Positions 22,809 through 33,628 of a stretch of DNA of 64,000 nucleotides are shown here, piece after piece. A program made the translations under genes and the position numbers. Where the stretch lies: contig NC_068938.1 of assembly GCF_016801865.2 (NCBI RefSeq), positions 80,110,389 through 80,174,388 of the forward strand, written 5' to 3'. This DNA comes from Culex pipiens pallens (Eukaryota > Arthropoda > Insecta > Diptera > Culicidae). The number at the start of each line of letters is the position of its first letter. The stretch's first letter is position 1. Under the pieces are notes generated by a model. That model was not told where the DNA came from. It did no database searches and saw only the letters and a program-made list of their open reading frames with translations.

Positions 22809-23555
22809 CTTTTGTATTCATTTTACAACTGCTAAAAACCTCGCAACGCGTAGCAAATCTTGAAAAAATCATTAAATTTCTTGAAAATGGTAAATATGTC
22901 TATTTTTGCTAAGATATTGTTTTAGAAAAAACGATTTTGTAAAATTTGTCTTATGAAAAAATATGTTCAATATTCTACATTGACTATGCATGTTTCTGTA
23001 TGTTTCCAGTGAGTATTTACCACTGGCTTCGAATGTGCATTAGGGTGGAATCGAAAATTGTTTTTTTTTTTCAGCAACACATTTTTGGGTTCTTTTTAGG
23101 GTCCAACACAACCTCCCAAAATTTGGGAGCGATTGGTTTAACCCATGATTGGCTCAAAGCGAATAAAATTTGTATGAAAATTACGATGGGAAAACTTGCA
23201 TTTTCACATTTTTTTAATTCACAAGATTCATGTTTTATTCATTTATGAAACTAACACCTTAGAACCTATAGCCCTGGATGTCTTTAACAACTCCCTCGAA
23301 GACAGTATGGTGCTCATGCTGATCATTTCACATCAAATTACAGATTTTTTCAATGTTATCAAATTCTTATTGAAAATTTTCTTACCTTGCCAAAATAATT
23401 AATGTTGTTAGGTTTAATAGATATTCAGCTTTTAAACAACGATTTTTTCAAAACAAAAATTGAAGGGATTCCACGTCAAACCAGCACGATTGGGCTTCCG
23501 AAGAAAAATACTAAGACATTTTAAAAACTGCAATTTGCTTAAATGTTTTTACATT
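22809..23555. other. AT-rich intergenic DNA
   Basis: Around 23035-23400 the sequence reads like a dispersed repeat (GGGTCCAACACAACCTCCCA and following), but no second copy is in the window. No gene seen. Confidence 0.35.
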
Positions 23556-23566
23556 TTCAAGTTCAA

Positions 23567-23980
23567 AATCAAATCAAATTATTCGCTCTACAGCTTTGCC
23601 TTGGCGTTCTCGATTGCGAGATTCCTACTCGAAACTAGGTGTTCGAAGGCTTGATTGTTAAGGCAATTGCAAACCTCTTTTTACACCTTAGCTTCCATCC
23701 ACCCCGGGATTCGAACTGACGACCTTTGGATTGTTAGTCCAACTGCCTACCAGCGACTCCACCGAGGCAGGACCCAGGGAGACGACTCCTACACCTGGAC
23801 TGAGCTAACGACCTATCCTTTTTTAGGGTTAGTCCGGGACCAACATTTACTTCCCTTCCGACGGAAGGCGTGATCAGACAAATCTCGTCTCGAAAAATGC
23901 CACCGGGACCGTCTGGGATCGAACCCAGGCCGACTGGGTGAGAGGCAATCACGCTTACCCCTACACCACGGTCCCGGCAA
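23567..23980 (-). mobile_element. Dimeric tRNA-derived SINE with 11-bp target-site duplication
   Basis: Read on the minus strand it starts with a tRNA-like unit (GGGACCG ... CGGTCCC acceptor stem, A-box-like GTGTAGGGGTAAGC, anticodon loop CTCTCAC, B-box-like GGGTTCGATCCCA). It continues through ~130 bp to a second tRNA-like unit with a B box AGTTCGAATCCC (about 23770-23692), then a body ending GAATAATTTGATTTGATTTT. TTCAAGTTCAA occurs at 23556-23566 and 23981-23991, so the 414-bp composite moved as one unit. The 3' body is shared with 42236-42361. Dimeric tRNA SINEs are known in Culex (Twin); whether this is Twin or another family needs alignment. Confidence 0.85.
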
Positions 23981-23991
23981 TTCAAGTTCAA

Positions 23992-24578
23992 GGACATTTT
24001 CAAGTTATTCGGGCCAAATTGTTCCAACTTTGAATGAAAATGAATGCGATTGAAAAATTGAAAAATCTAGGACCTATCGTGATACTGCTGCCCAAACACT
24101 ATCCTGATTTGGTCGACAGGAGTCTGCCATTCTGAAATGAGTAATTTGAAGCAAGTCTGATGAGCAATTTCCTAGAATTTCTGTTTCTATTTTTTGAATT
24201 TTTGATTTGGATAAAGCTTTTTCTCGATTTTTTAGGTCCAAATAAGCCGTTTTGCATCATTTGGGGACTGTCCATAGAAAAGTACTATGCTAATATTCGA
24301 AAATCTATATTTCGTGGAGGGATTTTCCGATCGATTTGGTGTCTTCGGCAAAATTGTAGGCTATGTTTAGGACATTTTGAAAAAAAAATCCATTATTTTA
24401 ATTAACTTTTCATTGATAAAACTCGCTTTTGACAAACTTTATCTCCATCTTTTTATCAATTATTGGTTTTGGAGGCCAAAAGGTGTAAATTTTTGAGCTA
24501 TAGGTCATTATTAAGGTTTTCTGAGCAAAAAAAAAGAATATTCGACGAATGTTCATGAACGAGGAAAAGAGACGGAGT
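23992..24578. other. AT-rich intergenic DNA
   Basis: No supported gene or repeat. The sequence leads into the 23-bp direct repeat at 24579. Confidence 0.4.
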
Positions 24579-24601
24579 GATAGAAAAATAATGCTCTTGC
24601 T
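24579..24601. repeat. Left 23-bp direct repeat flanking a 1.6-kb insertion
   Basis: The 23-mer starting GATAGAAAAATAATGCTC is repeated perfectly at 26208-26230. The continuation TCGAG at the right copy and GAGCATGAG at the left copy mark where the sequences diverge. Confidence 0.8.
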
Positions 24602-26207
24602 GAGCATGAGCATGAGCATGAGCATGAGAGACCACCCATGGTTGTCCTTCTCCGTTGCTGAACAGGACCGTAATATCCTATCAATACAACCGGTCATACG
24701 TTTCAACGATCTAATGGTGTTTCCCTTATCAACAGCATGTATGAATGCGCTGAAAAGATAAAACACCAAGATCATCAAAACTAGATCTGGAGCAAATAGG
24801 TAACAGTCGTTGGCCACCAACGGCGCCCGCCATGTCAGTTTGTAGATCTCGGGGGATTGGGACGGGAATGTTAGTTAGCACAGGTTGCTACCAAGGGTGG
24901 GTTCTATACGATATCCACACCCCCACGTGTGCCGGAAAAACTACTTCTACTTGGGATTTTGTTAGTGGGTAAAGGTAATGGCCAGGATTCATCATAGAGG
25001 ATGATGATGCGACCCAATAATCAATAAATTTTGTTTAATAGTGTGATGGATTATGAATTCTCAAGGCAAACAGTCGGATGATGCGGATGAGACTATTCCC
25101 GGTTATTTGGTGTTGATTTAGAATAAATGATTCAATCTTAGACAGCCGGCTGTGAAAAGATAAAACCAAATAATATTCGAAAAAACGAAAACGCGAAACC
25201 GCCCGGATAGAAAAACAAACGCAATCGGGGGGGACAACAAAGACGGAAACGGCAACGAAAATCTTGCGTGATGACTTAGACGCACACCGTTCAACATCAC
25301 GAACGCAACTGTCAAACTCCGCGAAACCGCCCGGATAGAAAAACAAACGCAATCGGGGGGACAACAAAGACGGAAACGGCAACGAAAATCTTGCGTGATG
25401 ACTTAGACGCACACCGTTCAACTTCATGAACGCAACTGTCAAACTCCGCGAAACCGCCCGGATAGAAAAACAAAGGCAATCGGGGGGGACAACAAAGACG
25501 GAAACGGCAACGAAAATCTTGCGTGATGACTTAGACGCACACCGTTCAACTTCACGAACGCAACTGTCAAACTCCGCGAAACCGCCCGGATAGAAAAACA
25601 AACGCAATCGGGGGGGACAACAAAGACGGAAACGGCAACGAAAATCTTGCGTGATGACTTAGACGCGCACCGTTCAACTTCACGAACGCAACTGTCAAAC
25701 TCCGCGAAACCGCCCGGATAGAAAAACAAACGCAATCGGGGGGGACAACAAAGACGGAAACGGCAACGAAAATCTTGCGTGATGACTTAGACGCACACCG
25801 TTCAACTTCACGAACGCAACTGTCAAACTCCGCGAAACCGCCCGGATAGAAAAACAAACGCAATCGGGGGGGACAACAAAGACGGAAACGGCAACGAAAA
25901 TCTTGCGTGATGACTTAGACGCGCACCGTTCAACTTCACGAACGCAACTGTCAAACTCCGCGAAACCGCCCGGATAGAAAAACAAACGCAATCGGGGGGG
26001 ACAACAAAGACGGAAACGGCAACGAAAATCTTGCGTGATGACTTAGACGCACACCGTTCAACTTCACGAACGCAACTGTCAAACTCCGCGAAACCGCCCG
26101 GATAGAAAAACAAACGCAATCGGGGGGACAACAAAGACGGAAACGGCAACGAAAATCTTGCGTGATGACCGCGACCCGCACCGTTCAACTTCACGATCGC
26201 AACTCTC
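24602..26207. mobile_element. Unidentified 1.6-kb insertion carrying the 128-bp minisatellite
   Basis: Bounded by the perfect 23-bp direct repeats at 24579-24601 and 26208-26230, consistent with a long target-site duplication. The left end has four GAGCAT hexamers followed by GC-richer sequence (to ~25020), then an AT-rich part, then eight tandem 128-bp units to the right border. No transposase or RT motif was seen. It could be an internally deleted non-LTR element with a tandem-repeat tail. Confidence 0.5.
25193..26200. repeat. Minisatellite, eight ~128-bp units
   Basis: Units begin GCGAAACCGCCCGGATAG at 25193, 25321, 25448, 25576, 25704, 25832, 25960 and 26088. They differ by a few substitutions and by the length of a G run (5-7). 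The last unit diverges after GATGAC. The unit is GC-rich (CCGCCCGG, GACGGAAACGGC) in AT-rich surroundings. Because 128 is not a multiple of 3, the minus-strand ORFs of 76-190 codons here are artefacts. Confidence 0.97.
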
Positions 26208-26230
26208 GATAGAAAAATAATGCTCTTGCT

Positions 26231-27328
26231 CGAGATAAAAGAAGAGAACTCACAAGTTTTAGTGACGGTCGCTATACCTTCTGATTTTTTGGCGCAGGAA
26301 TCATCAAAGATAGTTTTTTCTATCACTTACAGTATAGGTCATAACAGACTTTTTTTTTGTGATTTTGGAAAAGTCGCCTGAAAAAATCGGCCAAAAATCA
26401 TTTTTTGGATCGTTTGTTAATTTCCTTAAAATGCACCATTTTCGAGTAAAAGCAAATTTTAGGTTAAAATTTTCAGAAATGAAGTATTTATTTTTTGAAA
26501 CTGCGTCATCGTTCATCGTTCAAAACAATATATCTGAGGATTCCGCTGGAGGGGAACATTCAAATGATCAATGTAAGGCGAATCGCTGCAACGTTTTGTT
26601 AATATGGTATCAAATTCAACACTTGTGTTCACAGGATATTGATGACTTTTCTCTTCATTTTTTTTGCGAGTACAGGAAAAGGATGACCTAGCAGATTGTG
26701 GTATTGCCTAAGACCAGATCCCGCTATTTGTCGAGTCGATAATTCTAATAGTTCTGTAAGAAAATATGTAAAGCTTAAACAACATTTATTCAGTATTCTA
26801 TAAATTTAATTAACTGTATCGAAAATCAGTTAAAAATTAACCGAAGATTTTATTGTTTTGAATATCAAAATTAAATTTAGTTTACGAATCATGCGGTAAT
26901 GAATGAGGTTCAAAACTCTACCGAATAATTCGATTTATTTGACATTTCATCTTGAATTTTAATAAACAGAAACAAAAAAACAGGAAAAATCACCGATCGT
27001 TAAGCAGCTGAAAAATCGGTAAAATTTTAAAGAATTCGGGAAAAAAATTAAATGTGGAAAATGGCATCAACTTTAAAACGGTGCACTTTATTAAAAAAAA
27101 TTACGAAAGTTCAATTTAATTTTTAAATTTGATTTGCTTGAAAACTGTGCATTTTAAGGGAAATTCACAAACAATCATTATGTTACATACATTTACAAAA
27201 AAAATTGCAAAAAAACGGATTAAATCGGATAATACATATTTTTTTCTATTAATTCCTTCGTTCTTCATTGTGTAAAAAAACTAAACTTTGAATAAAATTT
27301 TACAAATCTGGTGATTCTTTTGGAATAA
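26231..27328. other. AT-rich intergenic DNA
   Basis: Homopolymer-rich spacer before the LINE target site. No feature supported. Confidence 0.45.
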
Positions 27329-27574
27329 TTTTTTTTTATCGAAGTTTTTTTTTTTTTTTTTAAATTTATATTTATTTTGATTTTCTCTTCCATGTACATT
27401 CATTCAGTTAAAATATTATTGTGTGTCCAATCACAATCGATGACTTTTCACCTCAATTTTAAATACTAGCAACTTTCATTTATTCATGAAATATTGTAGC
27501 TTTCGCTATTCAGTGATTTCAAATGTAGGAGGTCCTACATGTATAAAAGGGAAAAGGTATACCTTAAAACTAAC

Positions 27575-30235
27575 TTATAAACTATATAAAGAGCGGATCA
27601 ATGCAGCTGAAGACTGCAATGATTTTTGTCGAAATGCATCAATTATCTTATTGGACATAACATCCAAAGTGTCAACTTCGGCTAATTGATGAAGTTCACT
27701 GGTGCTGAACCAGGGAGGAAGTTTCAGAATCATTTTCAGAATTTTGTTCTGAATCCTCTGAAGTTTTTTCTTCCTGGTTAAGCAACAGCTTGTCCAGATC
27801 GGCACAGCATAAAGCATGGCAGGTCTGAAAATTTGTTTATAAATTAACAGTTTATTCTTGAGACAAAGTCTAGAATTCCTGTTTATAAGTGGATACAAAC
27901 ATTTAATATATTTGTTACATTTAACCTGGATACTTTCAATGTGATCCTTGTAAGTAAGGTTTTTGTCAAAAGCAAGTCCAAGATATTTCACTTTATCCTC
28001 CCACTTTAAATTTACCTCATTCATCTTTATAATGTGATGACTTTTTGGTTTAAGAAAATCAGCCCTTGGTTTGTGAGGGAAAATAATAAGTTGAGTTTTT
28101 GCAGCATTTGGAGTAATTTTCCATTCTTTCAAATAAGAATTGAAAATATCCAAGCTTTTTTGTAATCTTCTTGTGATGACACGAAGGCTTCTACCTTTGG
28201 CGGAGATGCTTGTATCATCAGCAAAAAGTGATTTCTGACATCCTGGGGGCAAATCAGGCAAATCAGAAGTAAAAATATTGTATAAAATTGGACCCAAAAT
28301 GCTTCCTTGAGGGACGCCAGCACGTACAGGTAGTTGATCAGATTTGCTGTTCTGATAACATACCTGCAGAGTACGATCCGTCAAATAATTTTGAATAATT
28401 TTCACGATATAAATCGGAAAATTAAACCTTTTTAATTTCGCAATCAAACCTTTATGCCAAACACTGTCAAATGCTTTTTCTATGTCTAGAAGAGCAGCGC
28501 CAGTAGAATAGCCCTCAGATTTGTTGCTTCGAATTAAATTTGAAACTCTCAACAACTGATGAGTAGTTGAATGCCCAAGGCGAAATCCAAACTGCTCATC
28601 AGCGAAAATTGAATTTTCATTGATGTGCGTCATCATTCTATTAAGAATTATTCTTTCGAATAATTTACTAATAGATGAAAGCAAACTAATGGGCCGATAG
28701 CTTGAGGCTTCAGCAGGATTTTTATCCGGTTTTAAAATCGGAACTACTTTGGCATTTTTCCAACTACTGGGAAAATATGCCAAATCGAAACATTTGTTGC
28801 AAATTTTGACCAAGCTACTTAAAGTTGCTTCAGGTAATTTTTTAATTAAAATGTAAAAAATGCCATCCTCACCAGGGGCTTTCATATTTTTAAATTTTTT
28901 GATAATAGATTTTATTTCATTCAGATCCGTATTAAAAACATCATCTGATGAAAACTCTTGTTCAACAATATTCTGAAATTCTATTGAAATTTGATCTTCA
29001 ATAGGACTCAAAACATTTAAGTTGAAATTATGAGCACTCTCAAACTGCTGAGCAAGTTTTTGAGCTTTCTCCCCATTAGTTAATAAAATATTATCACCAT
29101 CTTTTAAAGAAGGGATTGGTTTTTGAGGTTTCTTAAGAACCTTTGAAAGTTTCCAAAAAGGTTTGGAATAAGGTTTAATTTGTTCGACATCTCTTGCGAA
29201 CTTTTCATTTCGCAGGAGAGTGAATCTGTGGTCAATAACCTTTTGCAAATCTTTTTAAATTCGCTTCAGTGCAGGATCACGAGAACGTTGATACTGTCTT
29301 CGGCGAACATTTTTCAGACGAATCAAAAGCTGAAGATCGTCATCAATAATGGGAGAATCAAATTTGACTTGGACTTTAGGAATAGCAATATTCCTAGCAT
29401 CCAAAATTGCATTAGTTAAAGATTCCAAGGCTGAATCAATATCAGCTTTGGTTTCTAAAACAAAATCATGATTTAAATTGTTCTCAATATGATGCTGATA
29501 CCTGTCCCAATTAGCTTTGTGGTAATTAAACACAGAACTATTGGGTCTGGTAACTGCTTCATGAGAAAGTGAAAAAGTTACTGGAAGGTGATCAGAATCA
29601 AAATCAGCATGAGTCACTAAAGGACCACAATACAGACTTTGATTTGTCAAAACCAAATCAATTGTTGATGGATTTCTAACAGAAGAAAAGCAAGTTGGCC
29701 CATTCGGGTATAAAACCGAATAAAGACCAGAAGTGCAATCTCTAAATAGAATTTTACCATTGGAATTTACTTTTGAATTATTCCAAGATTGGTGTTTGGC
29801 ATTAAAATCACCGATGATCAAAAATCGAGATCTATGCCGAGTAAGTTTATTCAAATCCCCTTTGAAATAATTTTTATTTTCCCCAGTGCATTGGAAAGGC
29901 AAATATGCAGCTGCAATCATAATTTTCCCAAAAGAAGTTTCAAGTTCAATGCCCAAACTTTCAATAACTTTTAACTTAAAGTCACGTAACGTGCTATAAG
30001 TCATACTACGGTGGATAACTATTGCAACTCCACCGCCATTTCGATTCATTCTGTTATTGGTTATAACTTTATAATCTGGATCGCTTTTCAAATAAGTGCC
30101 AGTTTTTAAAAATGTTTCGGTTATAACAGCAACATGCACGTTATGAACTCGTAAAAAGTTGAAAAATTCATTTTCTTTCGCTTTCAAAGAGCGAGCATTA
30201 AAATTCATAATATTGATGGAATTACTTAGATCCAT
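27575..30235 (-). pseudogene. LINE ORF2, endonuclease-reverse transcriptase with one in-frame stop
   Basis: An 887-codon frame from the ATG at 30235 to the stop at 27575, broken only by TAA at 29255-29257 (codon 327). Upstream of the stop lies an apurinic/apyrimidinic-type endonuclease with MNFNARSL, ITETFL, GGVAIVIH, IIGDFNAKH, STIDLVLT and DSDHLPVTF. Downstream lies the reverse transcriptase with YRPISLLSSISKLFERI, FGFRLGHSTTHQL, LDIEKAFDSVWH, GVPQGSILGP, the catalytic LFADD and YLGLAFDKNLTY, then a Cys-poor C-terminal region. The frame is otherwise uninterrupted and both halves look under recent constraint, so the stop is a single lesion (or a sequencing error). It separates endonuclease from RT and should block retrotransposition in cis. 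Confidence 0.9.
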
Positions 30236-31625
30236 GATTAAACTTCAGGGTAAGAACAACATCATTCGCAAATTTTAATCCAATCTGGATAGCTTCCATC
30301 ATGGATGTAGCATTACTCATTGTTTGAATCAAACCAAACAGTGAGTTTTGCAAAAAAGTCATTTTTTCAAACGTAACATCGCCGAGATTAGAAGATCCCA
30401 AAGCGTTGCCAGCAGAAAAATTTTCAAATGAAATTTGAGGTACCTGCCCAATTGCAGGAAGATTGGTAGAGGATTTAAAATTCGTGGATGAACCCGAACC
30501 CGAAACGACGTTGGCATAAGAAATGCCATTGCTGTTACCTAACTTTTCCACGGTAGGGGTATTTCTAGCATTGTTCGAGTGAGACAGCACGAACGTTTGA
30601 TTTAAAGATGCAGGTACAACCTGACTTTGAGAAAATTTCGGTTTGGATTTCGGCTGATGCTTAGCACGAGAATCCAAAACCTTTTTTCTGATGGGGCAAT
30701 CCCAGAAATTTGATTTGTGATTTCCACCACAATTTGCACATTTAAATTGGGTGACTTCTTTCACGGGACAATTGTCCTTGTCGTGAGAAGAATCCCCGCA
30801 AACCATGCATTTTGGAACCATGGCGCAATGATCAGTACCGTGACCGAATGCCTGGCAACGCCGGCACTGGGTCAGATTCTGGCCATTACCGCCATGTTTC
30901 TTAAAATGCTCCCACTTTACCCGTACATGGAACAAAAACTGAACTTTGTCCAAAAGTTTCAAATTGTTGATTTCATTTCTGTTGAAATGAATCAGATAAA
31001 ATTGTGAAGTCAAACCAAAGCGAGAAATATTCCCGTTTGATTTTTTCTTCATTGGTATTACTTGGGATGGGGCAAAGCCAAGCAACACCTTAAGTTCGTT
31101 TTTGATCTCATCCACCGACAAGTCGTTGGAGAGACCTTTCAGGACCGCCTTGAATGGACGCGCATTCTTGGTCTCATACGTGTAGAAATTGTGTTTGTGG
31201 TTTTTCAAATAACCAACAAAAGTTTGGTGATCTTGTAAAGATTCCGTCAACAAGCGACATTCTCCTCTTCGACCAAGCTGGAACGAAACCTTCAAATTGC
31301 AAGTTTCCTTGCAATTCTTCAGTTGCGTTCGAAAGCTGGCCAAATCGGAGACGGAAGTCACTACAATTGGCGGAGCCTTTACTCGTTTCTCGACGGCAGG
31401 AGGCTCAGTACGAGGAGAAGGATCCTTGTCAACAGTTTCGGATAAAACACCGAAACTATTTGCCAATGGGATTGGAGGATTGACCTCACTTTCAGAATCA
31501 GAATCAGACCTCGGATGAGGCTGTTTTCTTTTTCTGTTTCCGTTAGCCGGTTTAGCGTTCAAACGCTTCACCGACGTAACGACCAAATCTTCAGAAGATT
31601 TGCGTTTACCTTTGTTTTGACGCAT
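30222..31625 (-). CDS. LINE ORF1, gag-like nucleic-acid chaperone with CCHC knuckles
   Basis: A 467-aa ORF without internal stops. The N-terminus is basic and Ser-rich, followed by a Pro/Glu-rich stretch. Between about residues 100 and 235 lies a PRE/RRM-like region typical of insect Jockey gag proteins. Then come three closely spaced zinc knuckles: CRRCQAFGHGTDHC, CMVCGDSSHDKDNC (both CX2CX4HX4C) and CANCGGNHKSNFWDC. The C-terminus is Ser/Asn-rich. It presumably coats LINE RNA in the ribonucleoprotein. The stop codon overlaps the start of ORF2 by 14 nt (30222-30235), which suggests translation of ORF2 by reinitiation. Confidence 0.9.
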   Translation of the reverse strand: MRQNKGKRKSSEDLVVTSVKRLNAKPANGNRKRKQPHPRSDSDSESEVNPPIPLANSFGVLSETVDKDPSPRTEPPAVEKRVKAPPIVVTSVSDLASFRTQLKNCKETCNLKVSFQLGRRGECRLLTESLQDHQTFVGYLKNHKHNFYTYETKNARPFKAVLKGLSNDLSVDEIKNELKVLLGFAPSQVIPMKKKSNGNISRFGLTSQFYLIHFNRNEINNLKLLDKVQFLFHVRVKWEHFKKHGGNGQNLTQCRRCQAFGHGTDHCAMVPKCMVCGDSSHDKDNCPVKEVTQFKCANCGGNHKSNFWDCPIRKKVLDSRAKHQPKSKPKFSQSQVVPASLNQTFVLSHSNNARNTPTVEKLGNSNGISYANVVSGSGSSTNFKSSTNLPAIGQVPQISFENFSAGNALGSSNLGDVTFEKMTFLQNSLFGLIQTMSNATSMMEAIQIGLKFANDVVLTLKFNHGSK

Positions 31626-32071
31626 TTTGCAAGCAAAGTTCTCTTAAAAAGATGGCTTCGTTTGTAAAATACAACAAAATTTCAGGTGGGGTTAGTCTTG
31701 AAAAGACTGTTTAGAATTTGGGAAAATAACTCAGGTAGTCTTTAAAAAGACTGTGAATTTTTTTTGAAATAACTCTGAGCTTAGGTAGTAAAAAATACCG
31801 CAGCTCTAGTGTCCGTTCACCTCGAAGGTTCGCAAGACACTGATTTTTTTTTTATCGAAGTTGTGAATTGCCTTTCAACGTCTGAATGGATCAACTATTC
31901 TAGAATATAGTCAACTGAAATTAAAGTAATGATAACAAAAAATTCTCAATGTACCGTTTTTATTTGGCTGTGTAAGCGCCAATGTATATTATTTGTTTAA
32001 AAGCAACGATATTAAAGTATTACAACAACTGCTAATAATGTTTCAGAGATGGCGAAAAAAAGATTCCACTT

Positions 32072-32143
32072 GGTGCAGGTGGGATTTGAACCCACAACTG
32101 ATCAACGGTACTGATCCGCGTTACCAATTATGCTACTGCGACC
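32072..32143 (-). tRNA. tRNA-like sequence, copy 1 (probably not functional)
   Basis: 72 nt with T arm TGTGGGTTCAAATCCCAC, A-box-like TAGCATAATTGG and an anticodon stem GATCA/TGATC around loop GTACCGT (nominal anticodon ACC). The acceptor stem GGTCGCAG/CTGCACC pairs only with one bulged base, and genomic sequence continues CA, giving ACCA. These defects argue for a tRNA-derived repeat. Confidence 0.4.
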
Positions 32144-32255
32144 GGTGACAAATTTGTTGTCTATTGGTGTACAGCACAATCGAATGTCGCGTATTGGATT
32201 TCCAATACGCGACATTCGATTGTGCTGTACACCAATAGACAACAAATTTGTCACC

Positions 32256-32327
32256 GGTCGCAGTAGCATAATTGGTAACGCGGATCAGTACCGTTGATCA
32301 GTTGTGGGTTCAAATCCCACCTGCACC
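32256..32327 (+). tRNA. tRNA-like sequence, copy 2 (inverted relative to copy 1)
   Basis: Identical to copy 1 on the opposite strand, in the right arm of the palindrome. It has the same bulged acceptor stem and ACC anticodon loop. Confidence 0.4.
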
Positions 32328-32449
32328 AAGTGGAATCTTTTTCGCCATCTCTGAAACATTATTAGCAGTTGTTGTAATACTTTAATATCGTTGCTTTTAA
32401 ACAAATAATATACATTGGCGCTTACACAGCCAAATAAAAACGGTACATT

Positions 32450-32683
32450 AAGAAAAGAAAATTTAGGGTAACCCTAACAAATCGGCCACCGGGAGAGCCG
32501 GCGATTGCTAACACATTCTAACCACCGGCTGAGAAGCTATATGTCCTCCTGTCGAAGGGGTAGAATACAAAGTTAGTTCTATAAATAGACTCTTCTCAGC
32601 GAGAATTTGAGATACAATAGCAACGACGGTAGTGTGGAAGAGAAGGATAGAAAGAGAAACAATTGGTATGGGAAAGCTTTGAA
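32450..32683. other. Spacer between palindrome and third copy
   Basis: About 230 bp of mixed composition with a GGCCACCGGGAGAGCCGGCG segment. It has no coding signal and is not part of the repeated 208-bp unit. Confidence 0.4.
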
Positions 32684-32739
32684 ATCCAATACGCGACATT
32701 CGATTGTGCTGTACACCAATAGACAACAAATTTGTCACC

Positions 32740-32811
32740 GGTCGCAGTAGCATAATTGGTAACGCGGATCAGTACCGTTGATCAGTTGTGGGTTCAAATC
32801 CCACCTGCACC
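32740..32811 (+). tRNA. tRNA-like sequence, copy 3
   Basis: Identical to copies 1 and 2 and embedded in the same 208-bp context (32684-32891). The flank identity shows that a segment, not just a tRNA, was copied. Confidence 0.4.
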
Positions 32812-32891
32812 AAGTGGAATCTTTTTCGCCATCTCTGAAACATTATTAGCAGTTGTTGTAATACTTTAATATCGTTGCTTTTAAACAAAAA

Positions 32892-33622
32892 ATTCTCTTA
32901 AAAACTTCTTCTTACCTTACCTCACTTACCTTCACTGAAAGTAACGTTTACCGGTTGTTTCTAATAAAAGCACTTCATCGCTCCCGAACCCGCCATATAG
33001 CCCAAAGACTAACTTTTTAGCACGTTCAGCCGGTATAATCTATCAGTGATGCACTGCGGGGGCGGGGTGGTGTTAGATCGACCGACCGTTAAAACTTGTT
33101 GAAACCAGCGCGTCTACAGCACGTTTTTGGTTCGAAAGTTTTCACTTTCAATGTTACTGTAGTAGCGGGTGGCAACCGTATCGGGGTGTAATCCTGAGAT
33201 GAAGTATTTTGAACGTCTCAAAATTGAATTTAGTTCAAAGTGCCCTCCGCCAACGATACATTTTAGGTTCCTCACACTTTGTTATCTCGCGTGCCAAACG
33301 GTAAAGTTCTTCGACTGATGAGGGTGATTTACAAAATCTGATCTAAAGAACCGTCGTCAGCAGGGTTTTGGTCGTCCGGAATATATTAGTGTTAAGACTC
33401 TCGAGAAGGAACCCGCTTCGCGAAGGGTCTTTACCCGGTTGAGTTTCGCTTTGAAGTGCCACTTCTAACTCAGAATGAACTTGCCGCATGGATCTCTTCA
33501 TAACAGAAATTTGGATTTTACCGGGATTAGAAGTTGCTTGTAGTGGCGTTTGCCAAATCTGTTTCAAATTTACTGGATTGTGATAATATTCAGTTGAAAC
33601 TTGCTTGAAAAAACGAATTGAC
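32892..33622. other. Intergenic region downstream of codanin-1 homologue
   Basis: GC content is higher than in the neighbouring repeats. The short minus-strand ORF at 33343-33567 is not recognisable. It may include 3' UTR and downstream sequence of the codanin-1-like gene. Confidence 0.3.
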
Positions 33623-33628
33623 TTTATT
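33623..33628 (-). terminator. Possible polyadenylation signal of the codanin-1 homologue
   Basis: TTTATT on the plus strand (AATAAA on minus), about 250 nt after the stop at 33874. Another in-frame-independent donor-like CAG|GTGAGA sits at about 33811, so a 3' UTR intron is possible. Confidence 0.35.

Larger units (their letters stand above)
27346..31844 (-). mobile_element. Full-length Jockey-clade non-LTR retrotransposon (LINE)
   Basis: About 4.5 kb on the minus strand: 5' UTR (31844-31626), ORF1 with CCHC zinc knuckles, ORF2 with endonuclease and reverse transcriptase, a ~210-bp 3' UTR and an 18-base poly(A) (T run at 27345-27362). The sequence T9-ATCGAAG-TT flanks both sides (27329-27346 and 31845-31862), an ~18-bp target-site duplication. 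Size, ORF layout and host suggest the Juan-C family of Culex, which is inference. Identical target-site duplications and an almost intact ORF2 indicate a young insertion. Confidence 0.93.
31948..32449. repeat. Near-perfect 0.5-kb palindrome containing two tRNA-like sequences
   Basis: The left arm 31948-32197 (250 bp) is the reverse complement of 32202-32449 (248 bp) around a 4-base loop (ATTT). The only difference visible is the length of one A/T run (7 versus 5). Each arm contains the tRNA-like sequence described separately. A third, direct copy of the inner 208 bp is at 32684-32891. Confidence 0.95.

Noticed and set aside
25193..26200. CRISPR-like array
   Set aside because: Units are contiguous 128-bp tandem repeats without unique spacers, in a eukaryotic genome.
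25035..26326. Series of overlapping minus-strand ORFs of 76-190 codons with repeated peptides
   Set aside because: They arise from the 128-bp tandem unit, whose length is not a multiple of 3; no non-repeat coding sequence.
33343..33567. Minus-strand 74-codon ORF as a small gene downstream of codanin-1
   Set aside because: No recognisable motif and no independent support; may simply be 3' flank.
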